Below, piece after piece: positions 46,043 to 55,501 of a DNA stretch of 64,000 bases; position 1 is the stretch's first letter; the number at the start of each line of letters is the position of its first letter. The position numbers and the translations under genes were made by a program. The stretch comes from Ruegeria arenilitoris (lineage in GTDB: Bacteria > Pseudomonadota > Alphaproteobacteria > Rhodobacterales > Rhodobacteraceae), in assembly GCF_013032855.1 (NCBI RefSeq), contig NZ_WQDA01000004.1, forward strand, positions 361,482 to 425,481, read 5' to 3'. The notes beneath the pieces are model-generated. The model did no database searches, was not told the DNA's origin, and saw only the letters and a list, made by a program, of their open reading frames with translations.

Positions 46043-47110
46043 TCAGCCCAAATGTTCGACGAGCCGTTCCAACAACCGCGCGGCTTCGTCTACGCTCAGA
46101 GTCCGGCCGCGAAGATGTATCCGCAATTCGCCCGCTGATACCTCTGCTCGCAATTCTCCGCCTTTGGGCAGCGTCTGAATAGGCAGCCGTTGAATCTGTT
46201 TCGGGCGGCCCCCACGCGGCTTTTCCTGAGTCGGTGCAGGCGCGTCTTTCAACGCAGCCTCTATCACGGTCAGTTCCGATTTCGGGTCCGTGGCCTCACC
46301 CCGGGACAAGGCCTCCCTCAGCTTGGCCTGCGCGCCATCCCGGATAGCCGCGGCAATCCTGAGACCTGCCTTTTCCGACAACGCAACCGGGTACTGCAGT
46401 AAGTCGCCCAAGGCCTCGTGAACCACCGCAAAGCTGCGGACCTTGGACCTTTTGGCCTTGGAGGCTGCGGCGAACAGAACATCCACGGCGGCTTCGGTCG
46501 ACGGGAACACACCCTGCCCCACAGCGAGGACAGCGATGCGCCCACGTTCATACGGGCTGAGGTTTGATCGAAGTTCGTTCTCCTCGACCATCGAAACATA
46601 CGCCCCCTGCCCTGCGCCAGCCTGGCGCACGAACGCGGGAATTTGGGCGAATTTCGGGTCACCGCCGGCCAAACGGCGGAAGGCGTCCAACCGGCGATAG
46701 CCCGATATCAGGCCATAGCCATCCTCGGTTTTGGTCACCTCGATCGGCGTCCGCAGTCCGTTGGAGCGCAGAGATTCCAGCAGTTCGGACATTGCCTCTT
46801 CGTCATCGACCATGCGGTCGCGCCGCAAGAAATCGGCGTCGATCTGATCGATGGGCACCATCTCTGCGACCAAGCCCGCGTCCTGGGCATCCCGCCAACG
46901 CGCAGCGTCGCCCTGGTCTTTTGCAAGGGTTGCGCGGTCGGTCACTGCTGCCATGCCATTCAGCGTCGCGGCCTCTGCCGCGACCTGCGCGATTGGCGGA
47001 GTTGACGGGTTGGCCTCGAACGGGCTGATCGAGGGTTTCGCGGCGAAACCAGCCTCGAGTTGTTCAAGTTCCGCCGCATCCGGCGCCGTCAGTCTTCTGC
47101 GTTTAGCCAT
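46043..47110 (-). CDS. parB: ParB-family plasmid partition protein
   Basis: A 355-residue ParB-type CTPase/DNA-binding protein. N-terminal nuclease-like CTP domain with ISGYRRLDAFRRLAG (GERR-type motif) and ENELRSNLSPYERG, followed by a helix-turn-helix region and a Pro/Lys-rich linker (PTQEKPRGGRPKQ) before the C-terminal dimer domain. It binds parS sites and loads the partition complex for ParA. It overlaps parA by 8 nt. The ParB is plasmid-like in length and context, not the chromosomal gidAB-parAB arrangement. Confidence 0.9.
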   Translation of the reverse strand: MAKRRRLTAPDAAELEQLEAGFAAKPSISPFEANPSTPPIAQVAAEAATLNGMAAVTDRATLAKDQGDAARWRDAQDAGLVAEMVPIDQIDADFLRRDRMVDDEEAMSELLESLRSNGLRTPIEVTKTEDGYGLISGYRRLDAFRRLAGGDPKFAQIPAFVRQAGAGQGAYVSMVEENELRSNLSPYERGRIAVLAVGQGVFPSTEAAVDVLFAAASKAKRSKVRSFAVVHEALGDLLQYPVALSEKAGLRIAAAIRDGAQAKLREALSRGEATDPKSELTVIEAALKDAPAPTQEKPRGGRPKQIQRLPIQTLPKGGELRAEVSAGELRIHLRGRTLSVDEAARLLERLVEHLG

Positions 47111-48488
47111 CTGCCTGTCCTCCCATCTGGGCGTCGCGCCACCAACACCCGATCAGCACTTCTTTGAATTCCGCGTAAGTTCGATCGAAGGTCTCTCGCC
47201 CCCGGACATAGGTGTCGCGGTTAAAGTCACGGTAGTCCGCTTCGTAGATTCCGTTCACCTGTTCTCCGGCCTGTCCCACCAAAGCGGTGTAGTCCTGCCG
47301 ATAGGCGTTCATGAAGTCACCGAAATACGCCTGTATTACGTTGGCCATGTCCGTTTGCTGACTGGCGTCGAACCGGGTGATGATCGCGCGCACGACATCC
47401 CACTCGAACTTGAGTTCGGGCAACCCAGCCGCCCTTTGTGCCGCGTTCTCGCCATCCTCGATACTGGCGAATGTGGTGTAGAGCATGTCAAAGAAGCGCC
47501 CGGTGGAATCAAATTCCAGGAATGAAGCTCCGAGTGGCACCAGCAAAATGTCCGCTGCGGCCAGCGCATTGATCGTTAGGTACCCAAGTGCAGGAGGAGT
47601 ATCGAGGAATACGATGTCGTAATCATTCAATACGGCCTCGTCCTGCAAGAAGTTGGTGAGCCCGTCCCACAGCGGCCAACTGCGAAGGCCCATCCGCCAG
47701 ACCGGGATCTGAAATTCAGCCCAATAGAGGTTTAGTTGAGCACCAATGAGATCAATGTTGGGCCAATGGGTCTTCTGGATGACATCTTGAGGTTGGGTTC
47801 TCAGTGCCTCTTGCAGAGTTTCATCCAATGGGATTTCGGGTTGACCGGCAGCGGCGCGGACCCTGTTCTCTTCCTGAACCGCGCGCGCATAGTCTTTTGC
47901 GATCAAGGGGAAGACTGTCTGCCATTCATCCGCGACGCGACCACCCAGGATCGACGTCATGGATCCCTGGCTATCAAGATCAATCACCAGCACTTTATAA
48001 CCGTCCAACGCGGCCGACATTGCCAGATGAGCAGCGGTGGACGTCTTGCCCACGCCACCTTTGAAATTGGCAACGGCAACAACTTTTGCCGGCAGATTTT
48101 CCGGCCGGTAGGGCAGGTATTCCTTGGTGCTTACACCTTCGGCCGCGAAATGGCGCCTCAAGGTCAGAACTTCTTCGAGGGTGAACCATTTCGATCCTGC
48201 TTCGCCTTCGCCTTGCGGGAGGTCAGGATTTGCCTTGAGGACGCGGCGCAGGTGGGCCGGAGCCACCGGGATCAGGTATTTGGTAATCTCCCAAATCGAA
48301 AACCGGCGGAGGCGCTTTTCGCCATCGGGCGCATACCCGCGGCGGGCTAGATCTTCGCGCCCTTTGGCACAGAAGGTTGCAGCTTTTGCGAATCGTGATG
48401 TCCCGATAGGATCGGGTAACTTTGATGCAGCCTTGGCCGGATCCAGGTTGAAGTACGGCGGTAGAGCAGGTTGTTTAGATTTTGTCAC
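47103..48488 (-). CDS. parA: ParA-family plasmid partition ATPase
   Basis: A 461-residue ParA with the deviant Walker A motif FKGGVGKTSTAAHLA near residue 145 and the later IVFLDTPPALG (Walker B type). The first 130 residues carry an N-terminal extension seen in plasmid ParA proteins that also act as repressors of their own promoter (ERRLRRFSIWEITKYLIP-like helix region). Starts at GTG 48488, preceded by GAGG. It opposes the rep gene across the origin-like region and is autoregulated by an inverted repeat there (inference). Confidence 0.9.
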   Translation of the reverse strand: MTKSKQPALPPYFNLDPAKAASKLPDPIGTSRFAKAATFCAKGREDLARRGYAPDGEKRLRRFSIWEITKYLIPVAPAHLRRVLKANPDLPQGEGEAGSKWFTLEEVLTLRRHFAAEGVSTKEYLPYRPENLPAKVVAVANFKGGVGKTSTAAHLAMSAALDGYKVLVIDLDSQGSMTSILGGRVADEWQTVFPLIAKDYARAVQEENRVRAAAGQPEIPLDETLQEALRTQPQDVIQKTHWPNIDLIGAQLNLYWAEFQIPVWRMGLRSWPLWDGLTNFLQDEAVLNDYDIVFLDTPPALGYLTINALAAADILLVPLGASFLEFDSTGRFFDMLYTTFASIEDGENAAQRAAGLPELKFEWDVVRAIITRFDASQQTDMANVIQAYFGDFMNAYRQDYTALVGQAGEQVNGIYEADYRDFNRDTYVRGRETFDRTYAEFKEVLIGCWWRDAQMGGQADG

Positions 48489-48504
48489 TGTCGATGCCTC
48501 GAAT

Positions 48505-48548
48505 AATGTTCGCCTTTCCGGCGTATATCAGGAAATGTACCGAACATT
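48505..48548. promoter_or_regulatory. Inverted repeat upstream of parA
   Basis: AATGTTCG (48505-48512) and CGAACATT (48541-48548) form an exact 8-bp inverted repeat with a 28-nt spacer, 17-60 nt upstream of the parA GTG. Plausible operator for ParA autorepression. Confidence 0.5.
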
Positions 48549-48577
48549 TTCCTTCTGCGCTATCCTCGAAAGAGCAG

Positions 48578-48586
48578 TTTTCCACA
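48578..48586 (+). promoter_or_regulatory. DnaA-box-like site
   Basis: TTTTCCACA differs in one base from TTATCCACA, the DnaA box consensus. Confidence 0.4.
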
Positions 48587-48733
48587 GAAGAATGCCGAAG
48601 AGTTCGGTTTCGCGACGAAACCGGCATTTATTCTCAGAAAAGGGCACACCAAAGAGTTTATTTTCTTTAAGGGTTTTAGATTCTTTGACGACAGAAAACA
48701 TAAATAAATCATATATTTGTGGTCGCATCGGCA

Positions 48734-48745
48734 CCCGGATACAGG
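48734..48745. repeat. CCTGTATACAGG-family site 1 (origin)
   Basis: CCCGGATACAGG, two mismatches from the palindrome. The downstream ACCAAGGGT echoes ATCAAAGGGT after site 2, so the repeat unit extends beyond the palindrome. Confidence 0.5.
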
Positions 48746-48777
48746 ACCAAGGGTTCCTGGCTTCGGGTTAAAAGGGA

Positions 48778-48789
48778 CCTGTATACAGG
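48778..48789. repeat. CCTGTATACAGG palindrome, site 2 (origin)
   Basis: Perfect 12-bp palindrome CCTGTATACAGG, 44 nt from site 1. Best-matching member of the family. Confidence 0.65.
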
Positions 48790-48931
48790 ATCAAAGGGTC
48801 CCGAATCCGGGGAGAAGGGCACCGATTCGCGGTTCGGCTCTATCGTGGGCTATTTAGGGTCTAATCCAAGTGCGTTGATCGCCGCCTACGCGGGTCACGA
48901 CTCCAAGTGTGAAACAATTGGCCCCGGCTTC

Positions 48932-48940
48932 TGTGGATAA
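48932..48940 (-). promoter_or_regulatory. DnaA box
   Basis: TGTGGATAA is the exact reverse complement of the DnaA box TTATCCACA and lies in the origin-like region 130 nt before rep. Confidence 0.6.
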
Positions 48941-48964
48941 CTGGGTCGCCGATTCGGATAGGTA

Positions 48965-48976
48965 CCTGTCTACGGG
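48965..48976. repeat. CCTGTATACAGG-family site 3
   Basis: CCTGTCTACGGG, two mismatches, with the flanking GGTACCTGT shared with the site at 45984. Confidence 0.5.
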
Positions 48977-48987
48977 ATTCGCTCCAT

Positions 48988-48999
48988 CCTGTATATGGG
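48988..48999. repeat. CCTGTATACAGG-family site 4, next to rep
   Basis: CCTGTATATGGG, two mismatches, 23 nt (about two helical turns) from site 3 and within the rep promoter region. Suited to autorepression by Rep. Confidence 0.5.
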
Positions 49000-49070
49000 G
49001 ACCCAAATTCAGTTGATCCATGGGTACCTTTTGTGTCACAAACTTTGGAAACGAGCAGCCGGGCAGAATC

Positions 49071-50345
49071 ATGCCGGATACACAACTGGACATGGATCAC
49101 CTCTCAGGCGCTTTGCGTCGGGAAACGGTGAAAAAAAATGTGGCCGCGATCCATATCAGCGGCAAGCTGACGCTGTTGCAGCGAAAGCTTTCCAATGTGT
49201 TGCTTCTCAATGCCTACGACTCACTGACCACGGCGCAGACCCATACGATCGATGCCCGCACCCTGGCGATGATGGTGGGCTACAACTCGAACGACTTCGA
49301 CACATTGCGCGCCAGCCTGAGAGCGCTTGCCGAGACAGTGGCCGAATGGGACATGCTCGATGAAAAAGGTCGGCAAGAGTGGGGCGTGTCGTCCTTGCTG
49401 AGTTTCGCCAAGCTCAAGGGCGGGATCTGCGAATATGCCTATTCTCCGGCCTTGGCGCAGAAGCTGTACGATCCGAAGATCTATGCGTTGATCAATGTGC
49501 ATATCCAGCGCAATTTCAGCTCGGGGCACGGGCTGGCCTTGTATGAAAACTGTTATCGTTTCGTCCGTACCGGGTCGACCGGGTGGTGGACGCTCGAGGT
49601 GTTCCGCAAGTTGATGGGTGTGGACGGCAGCGACTATTACACGAGCTTCAAACACCTGAATGCCAAGATCATCAAACCCGCAGTGGTCGAGGTGAACAAA
49701 AGCTCGGATATTCTGATCGAGCCCGAGTTCCGCAAGAAGGGCCGCAGCGTCACCGACATTCGGTTCCTGATCAAGGCGAACCCGCAGAAGGCAATGTTCG
49801 AGATCGACGACAGCGATGGGGTGCGCAACCTGGCGGTCTACAAAACCTTGCGCAAACAAGGGGTGTCCGATCGGCTGGCGCGTCAGTGGATATCTGAGCA
49901 TGGTGAGGATTACGTTCAGCAGAAGCTGGACTATGTAGCCGGGCAGGGGGACGTGAAATCAACGCTGGGATATCTTTCGGCCGCCTTGCGCGATGACTAC
50001 AAGGCCCCCGCGGCAGAGACAGTGAAACCGCCCAGTCCCGAGGCGCTGGCCGCAGCCAAGCAGCGGGAGGAAGAGAAGGCACGCGAAGATCAAGCTTATG
50101 CCGCGCGGGTGGCAGAACGTGCTGAGCGTGCCCGCAAGCTGGCCATCGTCGAAGATCTGGTTTCGCGGCGAAACCCCACTCAACGGGATGCCGACAAACG
50201 CTTGTTCATGTCGACTTTGTCGGACGAGCTAGACCGAGAGAATTTCCGGCAACACGGATGGCGATCAGGTTTGAACGCCAACGCCATTTTCGCCTTTTGG
50301 GAGGAGTTGGAGCCCGATGCGTTCCAGACGGAAACCCCCGCCTGA
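49071..50345 (+). CDS. Plasmid replication initiator, Rep_3 (RepB-like) family
   Basis: A 424-residue initiator with two winged-helix-type halves. Evidence: RKLSNVLLLNAYDSL in the N-terminal half, and the Rep_3-typical run ALYENCYRF, TGWWTLEVFRKLMGV, YYTSFKHLNAKIIKPAVVEVN and GRSVTDIRFLI. It binds iterons at oriV to start replication. An in-frame ATG at 49020 would give 441 residues but has no ribosome site and lies near site 4; ATG 49071 (MPDTQLDMD) is preferred, although its own site is weak. It faces away from parA. The last 80 residues, rich in Ala/Glu/Arg, are less conserved-looking. Confidence 0.85.
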   Translation: MPDTQLDMDHLSGALRRETVKKNVAAIHISGKLTLLQRKLSNVLLLNAYDSLTTAQTHTIDARTLAMMVGYNSNDFDTLRASLRALAETVAEWDMLDEKGRQEWGVSSLLSFAKLKGGICEYAYSPALAQKLYDPKIYALINVHIQRNFSSGHGLALYENCYRFVRTGSTGWWTLEVFRKLMGVDGSDYYTSFKHLNAKIIKPAVVEVNKSSDILIEPEFRKKGRSVTDIRFLIKANPQKAMFEIDDSDGVRNLAVYKTLRKQGVSDRLARQWISEHGEDYVQQKLDYVAGQGDVKSTLGYLSAALRDDYKAPAAETVKPPSPEALAAAKQREEEKAREDQAYAARVAERAERARKLAIVEDLVSRRNPTQRDADKRLFMSTLSDELDRENFRQHGWRSGLNANAIFAFWEELEPDAFQTETPA

Positions 50346-50358
50346 GGCTCAGGCGGGG
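50336..50358. terminator. Bidirectional hairpin between rep and tex
   Basis: CCCCGCCTG and CAGGCGGGG pair around a 5-nt loop (50336-50358), covering the rep stop codon. It lies in the 21-nt gap between convergent rep and tex and can serve both. Confidence 0.65.
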
Positions 50359-50366
50359 CAGGGGGC

Positions 50367-52673
50367 TTATTGATTTTTCAGTGCATTTTGCAGCGCATCC
50401 CCAATCGCGCTGTGCTGCGCATTATGGGCAGATTTTGCGCGTTGTAGTTTCGGGACGCCTTTATTCTTTTCGCGCGTGTTCTGGCCTTTGACGTCGCGAT
50501 CTTGCCTTGCAGAAGCCCCGCCATCCTTGCGCATGCTCAGCCCGATCCGCTTGCGAGGCACGTCCACTTCGACCACACGAACGCGCACGACCTGACCAGC
50601 CTTGACCACCTCATGCGGGTCTTTAACGAACCGGTCGGCCAGCTGGCTGACATGCACCAGCCCGTCCTGATGTACGCCGATATCGACGAAGGCGCCAAAG
50701 GCAGCGACGTTGGTCACGGTGCCTTCCAGCATCATGCCGGGTTTGAGGTCGGTGATCTCCTCGACACCTTCCTTGAAACTGGCGGTCACGAAACTGGGGC
50801 GCGGGTCGCGGCCGGGCTTTTCCAACTCGGCAAAGATGTCGCGCACCGTGGGCAGGCCGAAGCGGTCATCGACGAACTGTTCGGCGCGTAGACCACGCAG
50901 CGCACCGTCATTTCCCATGATCTGACGGATGTCGCGGCCGCAGGCCCGCACGATGCGGCGGGCCACGTCATAGGCCTCGGGGTGGACGGCCGAGGCGTCC
51001 AACGGCTCATCCCCGTCGCGGATGCGCAGAAAGCCCGCGCATTGTTCAAAAGCGCGGGGGCCGAGGCGCGCGACCTTCAGAAGATCCTGCCGCGACCGGA
51101 ACGCGCCGTTCAGGTCGCGATGCGCAACGATGGCTTCGGCCAGACCGGGACCCAGGCCGGAGACATTGGCCAGCAGCGGCGCCGAGGCGGTGTTCAGATC
51201 GACGCCCACGGCGTTCACCACGTCTTCGATCACTGCCTCCAGAGACTGGCTCAGCCGGTGTTGATCGACGTCGTGTTGATACTGGCCGACGCCGATGCTC
51301 TTGGGTTCGATCTTGACCAGCTCGGCCAGCGGGTCCTGCAGGCGGCGGGCGATCGATACCGCGCCACGTAGCGAGACATCCAGATGGGGAAATTCGCGCG
51401 CGGCCAGTTCCGAAGCGGAATAGACCGAGGCCCCGGCCTCGGACACCACGACCTTGGTGGGGGCCCGCACCCCTTTGGGTTGCAGTTTCAGCGTGTCGGC
51501 CACCAACCGCTCGGTCTCGCGGCTGGCGGTGCCGTTGCCGATGGCGATCAGTTCAACCTTGTGGGTGGCGATCAGGTTCAGGATGGTGGCCTGTGCGCCG
51601 CGCAGATCGTTCTTGGGTTGGAACGGATAGAGCGTGTCGGTCGCCACCAGCTTGCCCGTCGCGTCCACCACCGCGGCCTTGACGCCGGTGCGGATGCCCG
51701 GGTCCAGCCCCAGAGTGGGGCGAGGTCCGGCAGGGGCGGCAAAAAGCAAGTCCTTGAGATTGCGTGCAAAAACCTGAATGGCCTCCTCCTGCGCGCGGCT
51801 GCGCAGATCGGCCATCAGCTCGACCATCATCGACAGCGACAGCTTTACCCGCCAGGTCCAGCCTGCGGCCTTGCGCAGCCAGGCATCGCCCGGCCCGTCG
51901 CTGCGCGTCTGCAGATGGGCGGCCACGATCGCCTCGGCCCGGGCGGCGCCGGTTTCCGGGTCGGGGGCGATGTCCAGCGTCACGATCCCCTCTTTCGAGG
52001 CGCGCAGCATCGCCAGCGCCCGGTGCGAAGGCACCTTGGCCCAGGGCTCGGCATGGTCGAAATAGTCGCTGAACTTGGCGCCTTCCTGTTCCTTGCCCTC
52101 GATCACCTTCGAGGTCAGCAGCGCCTCGGCCTGCATGAAGCTGCGCAGCTCGCCCAGAAGGGCGGCGTTTTCGGTCAGACGCTCGGTGATGATGTCGCGC
52201 GCGCCATTCAGCGCGTCCTTGGTGGTGGGCACGGCCTCGGTCACATAGGCCTGGGCCAGAACTTCGGGGTCGGCGCTGCGGTCGGCCAGGATCGCGTCGG
52301 CCAGCGGCTCCAGCCCGTTTTCCCGCGCGATCATCGCCTTGGTGCGACGCTTGGGTTTGTAGGGCAGGTAGATGTCTTCCAGCTGTGCCTTGGTTTCGGC
52401 GCGGGCAATGGATTTGGCCAGATCGTCGGTCAGCTTCCCTTGATCCTTGATCGATTTCAGGATCGTCTCGCGCCGCGCCTCAAGCTCGCGCAGATAGGCC
52501 AACCGGTCGGACAGGGTGCGCAGCTGGCTGTCATCCAGCCCGCCCGTCACCTCTTTGCGGTAGCGCGCCACGAAGGGCACGGTGGCGCCTTCGTCCAGCA
52601 GCTTGACCGCTGCGTCCACCTGTTCGGGGCGGGCATTGATTTCCGTGGCGATGGTGCGGGCGATACGGTCCAA
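50367..52673 (-). CDS. tex: Tex, S1-type RNA-binding transcription accessory protein
   Basis: A 768-residue Tex protein: N-terminal [18 protein letters not shown], a YqgF-like nuclease-fold domain ([21 protein letters not shown]), helix-hairpin-helix segments ([44 protein letters not shown]) and a C-terminal S1 domain ([21 protein letters not shown]). It binds nucleic acids and affects transcription or RNA surveillance. TTG at 52673 is chosen because AAGGAGG lies 5 nt before it and the family starts there; the upstream ATG at 52808 would add 45 unrelated residues. Confidence 0.93.
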   Translation of the reverse strand: MDRIARTIATEINARPEQVDAAVKLLDEGATVPFVARYRKEVTGGLDDSQLRTLSDRLAYLRELEARRETILKSIKDQGKLTDDLAKSIARAETKAQLEDIYLPYKPKRRTKAMIARENGLEPLADAILADRSADPEVLAQAYVTEAVPTTKDALNGARDIITERLTENAALLGELRSFMQAEALLTSKVIEGKEQEGAKFSDYFDHAEPWAKVPSHRALAMLRASKEGIVTLDIAPDPETGAARAEAIVAAHLQTRSDGPGDAWLRKAAGWTWRVKLSLSMMVELMADLRSRAQEEAIQVFARNLKDLLFAAPAGPRPTLGLDPGIRTGVKAAVVDATGKLVATDTLYPFQPKNDLRGAQATILNLIATHKVELIAIGNGTASRETERLVADTLKLQPKGVRAPTKVVVSEAGASVYSASELAAREFPHLDVSLRGAVSIARRLQDPLAELVKIEPKSIGVGQYQHDVDQHRLSQSLEAVIEDVVNAVGVDLNTASAPLLANVSGLGPGLAEAIVAHRDLNGAFRSRQDLLKVARLGPRAFEQCAGFLRIRDGDEPLDASAVHPEAYDVARRIVRACGRDIRQIMGNDGALRGLRAEQFVDDRFGLPTVRDIFAELEKPGRDPRPSFVTASFKEGVEEITDLKPGMMLEGTVTNVAAFGAFVDIGVHQDGLVHVSQLADRFVKDPHEVVKAGQVVRVRVVEVDVPRKRIGLSMRKDGGASARQDRDVKGQNTREKNKGVPKLQRAKSAHNAQHSAIGDALQNALKNQ

Positions 52674-52970
52674 CGGGGCCTCCTTGATCTCGGGTTGGAG
52701 AACCGTCTTAGCCAGCGCCCGCGCCAAGGGAAAGGCGTCGCGTATCGTCGGCGGGCTGAAAATACGGGCATATGCGCGGTTTTGCGCAAACTGGGTCAAA
52801 ATGCGCATTCAGTTGCGATTGATCCCGGGCCCCGGGTGATTTAAGGGAAGCCCTGTCAAATCAGAGTCACCCCGGAGCGGAACAGCATTCACGCTCCTCG
52901 CACGCCGCGCCGCACGCGGCACAACTCTCGGATCGCACGCCCCTGAAAGGCTTAAAAAAGGTAAGGGAAC

Positions 52971-55184
52971 ATGGCAGAAAAATCGAACTTCGACATATTG
53001 TATACCATCGTAGACGAAGCGCCGGAGCTGGCCAGTGCCTCGTTCCTGCCCATCATCCGCAAATTCGCCTCGGCCGCGGGCGTCAGCGTTGGAACCAAGG
53101 ATATTTCGCTGGCCGGGCGCATCATCGCGGCCTTCCCCGAAAACCTGACCGAAGAGCAGCGTCAGCCCGACGATCTGGCCGCCTTGGGTGAGCTGGTGAA
53201 AACCCCCGAGGCCAACGTGATCAAGCTGCCCAACATCTCGGCCTCGGTGCCGCAGCTGGTCGCTGCCATCAAGGAACTGCAGGGGCAGGGCTATGACATC
53301 CCGGACTACCCCGAGGATCCCAAGACCGACGCCGAGAAAGAGATCCGCGCCCGCTATGACGCGATCAAGGGCTCGGCCGTGAACCCGGTTCTGCGCGAGG
53401 GCAACAGCGACCGCCGCGCGGCCAAGGCGGTCAAACGCTATGCGCAGCAGCATCCGCATTCGATGGGCGAATGGACGGCCGACAGCAAGACCAAGGTGTC
53501 GTCGATGCCGGGCAATGATTTCTATGCCAACGAGAAATCGGCCACCATCACTGCAGACCAGGCCGGTGACGCGCGGATCGAATTCGTGAGCAAGGACGGT
53601 GGTGTTACCGTCCTGAAAGACGGCTGGACGCTGGAAGAGGGCACCGTTGCGGACGCCACTTTCATGTCAGTCAAGGCGCTGTCGGAGTTCCTGGATGCCG
53701 CGATTGAGGACACCAAGAAAGACGGCACGATGTTCTCGCTGCACATGAAGGCGACGATGATGAAGGTCAGTGACCCGATCATTTTCGGCTATGCTGTCAA
53801 GTCGTGGCTGGCGCCGGTGTTCGAAAAATTCGGCGACCGCATGGCACAGCTGGGCGTCAACCCGAACTCCGGCTTGGGCGATCTGCTGAACCGCGTCAAG
53901 GACGATGCCGAGATCATGGCCGCGATCGAAGCGGTCAAGGCCGAGCGTCCCTCGATGTACATGGTCGACAGCGACAAGGGCATCACCAACCTGCACGTGC
54001 CGTCGGACGTGATCATCGACGCCTCGATGCCGGCCGTGATCCGCGCGGGTGGCAAGGGCTGGGACGAGAGCGGCAAGAAGGGCGACACCAACTGCGTGAT
54101 CCCCGACCGCTGCTATGCGCCGGTCTATGACGAGACCATCAATTTCTTCAAAGCCAACGGCGCGCTGAACCCGGCGACCGCCGGTTCGGTGGCCAATGTG
54201 GGCCTGATGGCCCAGAAGGCCGAGGAATATGGCAGCCACCCGACCACATTTGAGGCGCCCGCCGACGGCACGATCCGCATCGTTCTGGCCAATGGCGAAA
54301 CCCTGCATTCGCATGAGGTCGAAAAGGGTGACATCTGGCGCGCTTGCACCGCCAAGAAAGCCCCGATTGAGAACTGGATCCAACTGGCGATGGACCGTCA
54401 GCGTCTGACCGGCTCCGAGGCGATCTTCTGGCTGGATGCGAACCGCGCCCATGACGCCGAGCTGATCAAATACGTCAAGCCGGCGCTCGAGGCTGCGGGC
54501 GTAGCCGACAAGTTCCTGATCCTGGCGCCGCGTGAGGCGACCCGCAAGTCGCTGGGAACCATCACCGCCGGCAAGGACAGCATCGCCATCACCGGCAACG
54601 TGCTGCGCGACTATCTGACCGACCTGTTCCCGATCCTCGAACTGGGCACCTCGGCCAAGATGCTGTCGATCGTCAAGCTGATGAATGGCGGCGGCCTGTT
54701 CGAAACCGGTGCAGGTGGCTCGGCGCCCAAGCACGTTCAGCAGCTGGTCGAGGAAAACCACCTGCGTTGGGACTCGATGGGCGAATTCTGCGCGTTGGGT
54801 GAATCGCTGAATTTCCTGGCCGACAGCCGCGGAAACGCCAAGGCCGCCGTTCTGGGCGCTGCGGCCGAGGCCGCAACGCAGGGCATCCTGGACCACGACC
54901 GCTCGCCCAGCCGCAAGGTTGGCGAGCCGGACAACCGCGACAGCCACTATTGGTTCGCCCGATACTGGGCCGAGGCACTGGCCGCGCAGTCGGATGATGC
55001 TGAACTGGCCGCGCATTTTGCTCCGATCGCCAAAGAACTGGCGGAGAAGGAAGAGCCGATCCTCTCCGAACTGCTGGCCGCTCAAGGCAAACCTGCAGAT
55101 CTGGGCGGCTACTACCACGGCGATCGCACCAAAACTGCGGCGGTGATGCGCCCCAGCGCGACACTGAACGCGATCATTGGCTGA
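52971..55184 (+). CDS. icd: Isocitrate dehydrogenase, NADP-dependent, monomeric type
   Basis: A 737-residue monomeric NADP-IDH catalysing oxidative decarboxylation of isocitrate to 2-oxoglutarate in the TCA cycle. Recognisable parts: [12 protein letters not shown], the substrate region [15 protein letters not shown] near residue 180, [21 protein letters not shown] and the late NLLADSRG-like [16 protein letters not shown]. Monomeric IDH is about 740 residues, unrelated in length to the dimeric 420-residue type. AGGGAAC precedes the ATG. A rho-independent terminator follows directly. Confidence 0.96.
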   Translation: MAEKSNFDILYTIVDEAPELASASFLPIIRKFASAAGVSVGTKDISLAGRIIAAFPENLTEEQRQPDDLAALGELVKTPEANVIKLPNISASVPQLVAAIKELQGQGYDIPDYPEDPKTDAEKEIRARYDAIKGSAVNPVLREGNSDRRAAKAVKRYAQQHPHSMGEWTADSKTKVSSMPGNDFYANEKSATITADQAGDARIEFVSKDGGVTVLKDGWTLEEGTVADATFMSVKALSEFLDAAIEDTKKDGTMFSLHMKATMMKVSDPIIFGYAVKSWLAPVFEKFGDRMAQLGVNPNSGLGDLLNRVKDDAEIMAAIEAVKAERPSMYMVDSDKGITNLHVPSDVIIDASMPAVIRAGGKGWDESGKKGDTNCVIPDRCYAPVYDETINFFKANGALNPATAGSVANVGLMAQKAEEYGSHPTTFEAPADGTIRIVLANGETLHSHEVEKGDIWRACTAKKAPIENWIQLAMDRQRLTGSEAIFWLDANRAHDAELIKYVKPALEAAGVADKFLILAPREATRKSLGTITAGKDSIAITGNVLRDYLTDLFPILELGTSAKMLSIVKLMNGGGLFETGAGGSAPKHVQQLVEENHLRWDSMGEFCALGESLNFLADSRGNAKAAVLGAAAEAATQGILDHDRSPSRKVGEPDNRDSHYWFARYWAEALAAQSDDAELAAHFAPIAKELAEKEEPILSELLAAQGKPADLGGYYHGDRTKTAAVMRPSATLNAIIG

Positions 55185-55190
55185 ATTCAG

Positions 55191-55220
55191 AAGGCCGGGC
55201 GAATGAGCCCGGCCTTTTTG
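55191..55220 (+). terminator. Rho-independent terminator after icd
   Basis: AAGGCCGGGC (55191-55200) pairs with GCCCGGCCTT (55207-55216), followed by a T-run (TTTTTG). It begins 7 nt after the icd stop. Confidence 0.88.
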
Positions 55221-55501
55221 TTTCGTCGGATCAGGCGACAGTTATTTTTTTTCCGAGCTATTGTTTGCTTTTGCTTGATTGGCCGGACCTGAACAGTTCC
55301 AGCACGACCTGGGTTGGACAAAGGGAGTTGCGGCACGGTTCTCAGCCGGTATCATCCCAGAAAGTTTGCACCGTCGAACGGTTCGGCCGGACAGTGCAGT
55401 TGATTTGTTAAAGGGTGTTTCAGAGCTCCTGTGTTCCCAGAAATTGGAACCAGGGCTGGCGCTGGATTTAGATTGCCGGACACGGTCGGCGGAGAGTGGT
55501 C

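Larger units (their letters stand above)
48489..49070. other. Probable replication origin (oriV) between parA and rep
   Basis: A 580-nt gene-free region carrying origin-type elements: two DnaA-box-like sites (48578-48586 and 48932-48940), an A/T-rich tract at about 48655-48720, and four CCTGTATACAGG-like sites between 48734 and 48999. The module between divergent parA and rep is the normal plasmid layout. Confidence 0.65.

Noticed and set aside
45626..46138. A 170-codon plus-strand frame before and into parB.
   Set aside because: Overlaps the parB 3' end antisense, has low-complexity composition and no family likeness.
45984..48999. The repeated CCTGTATACAGG-like sites as a CRISPR array.
   Set aside because: Repeats are 12 bp, imperfect, irregularly spaced and on both sides of par genes; no cas genes are present.
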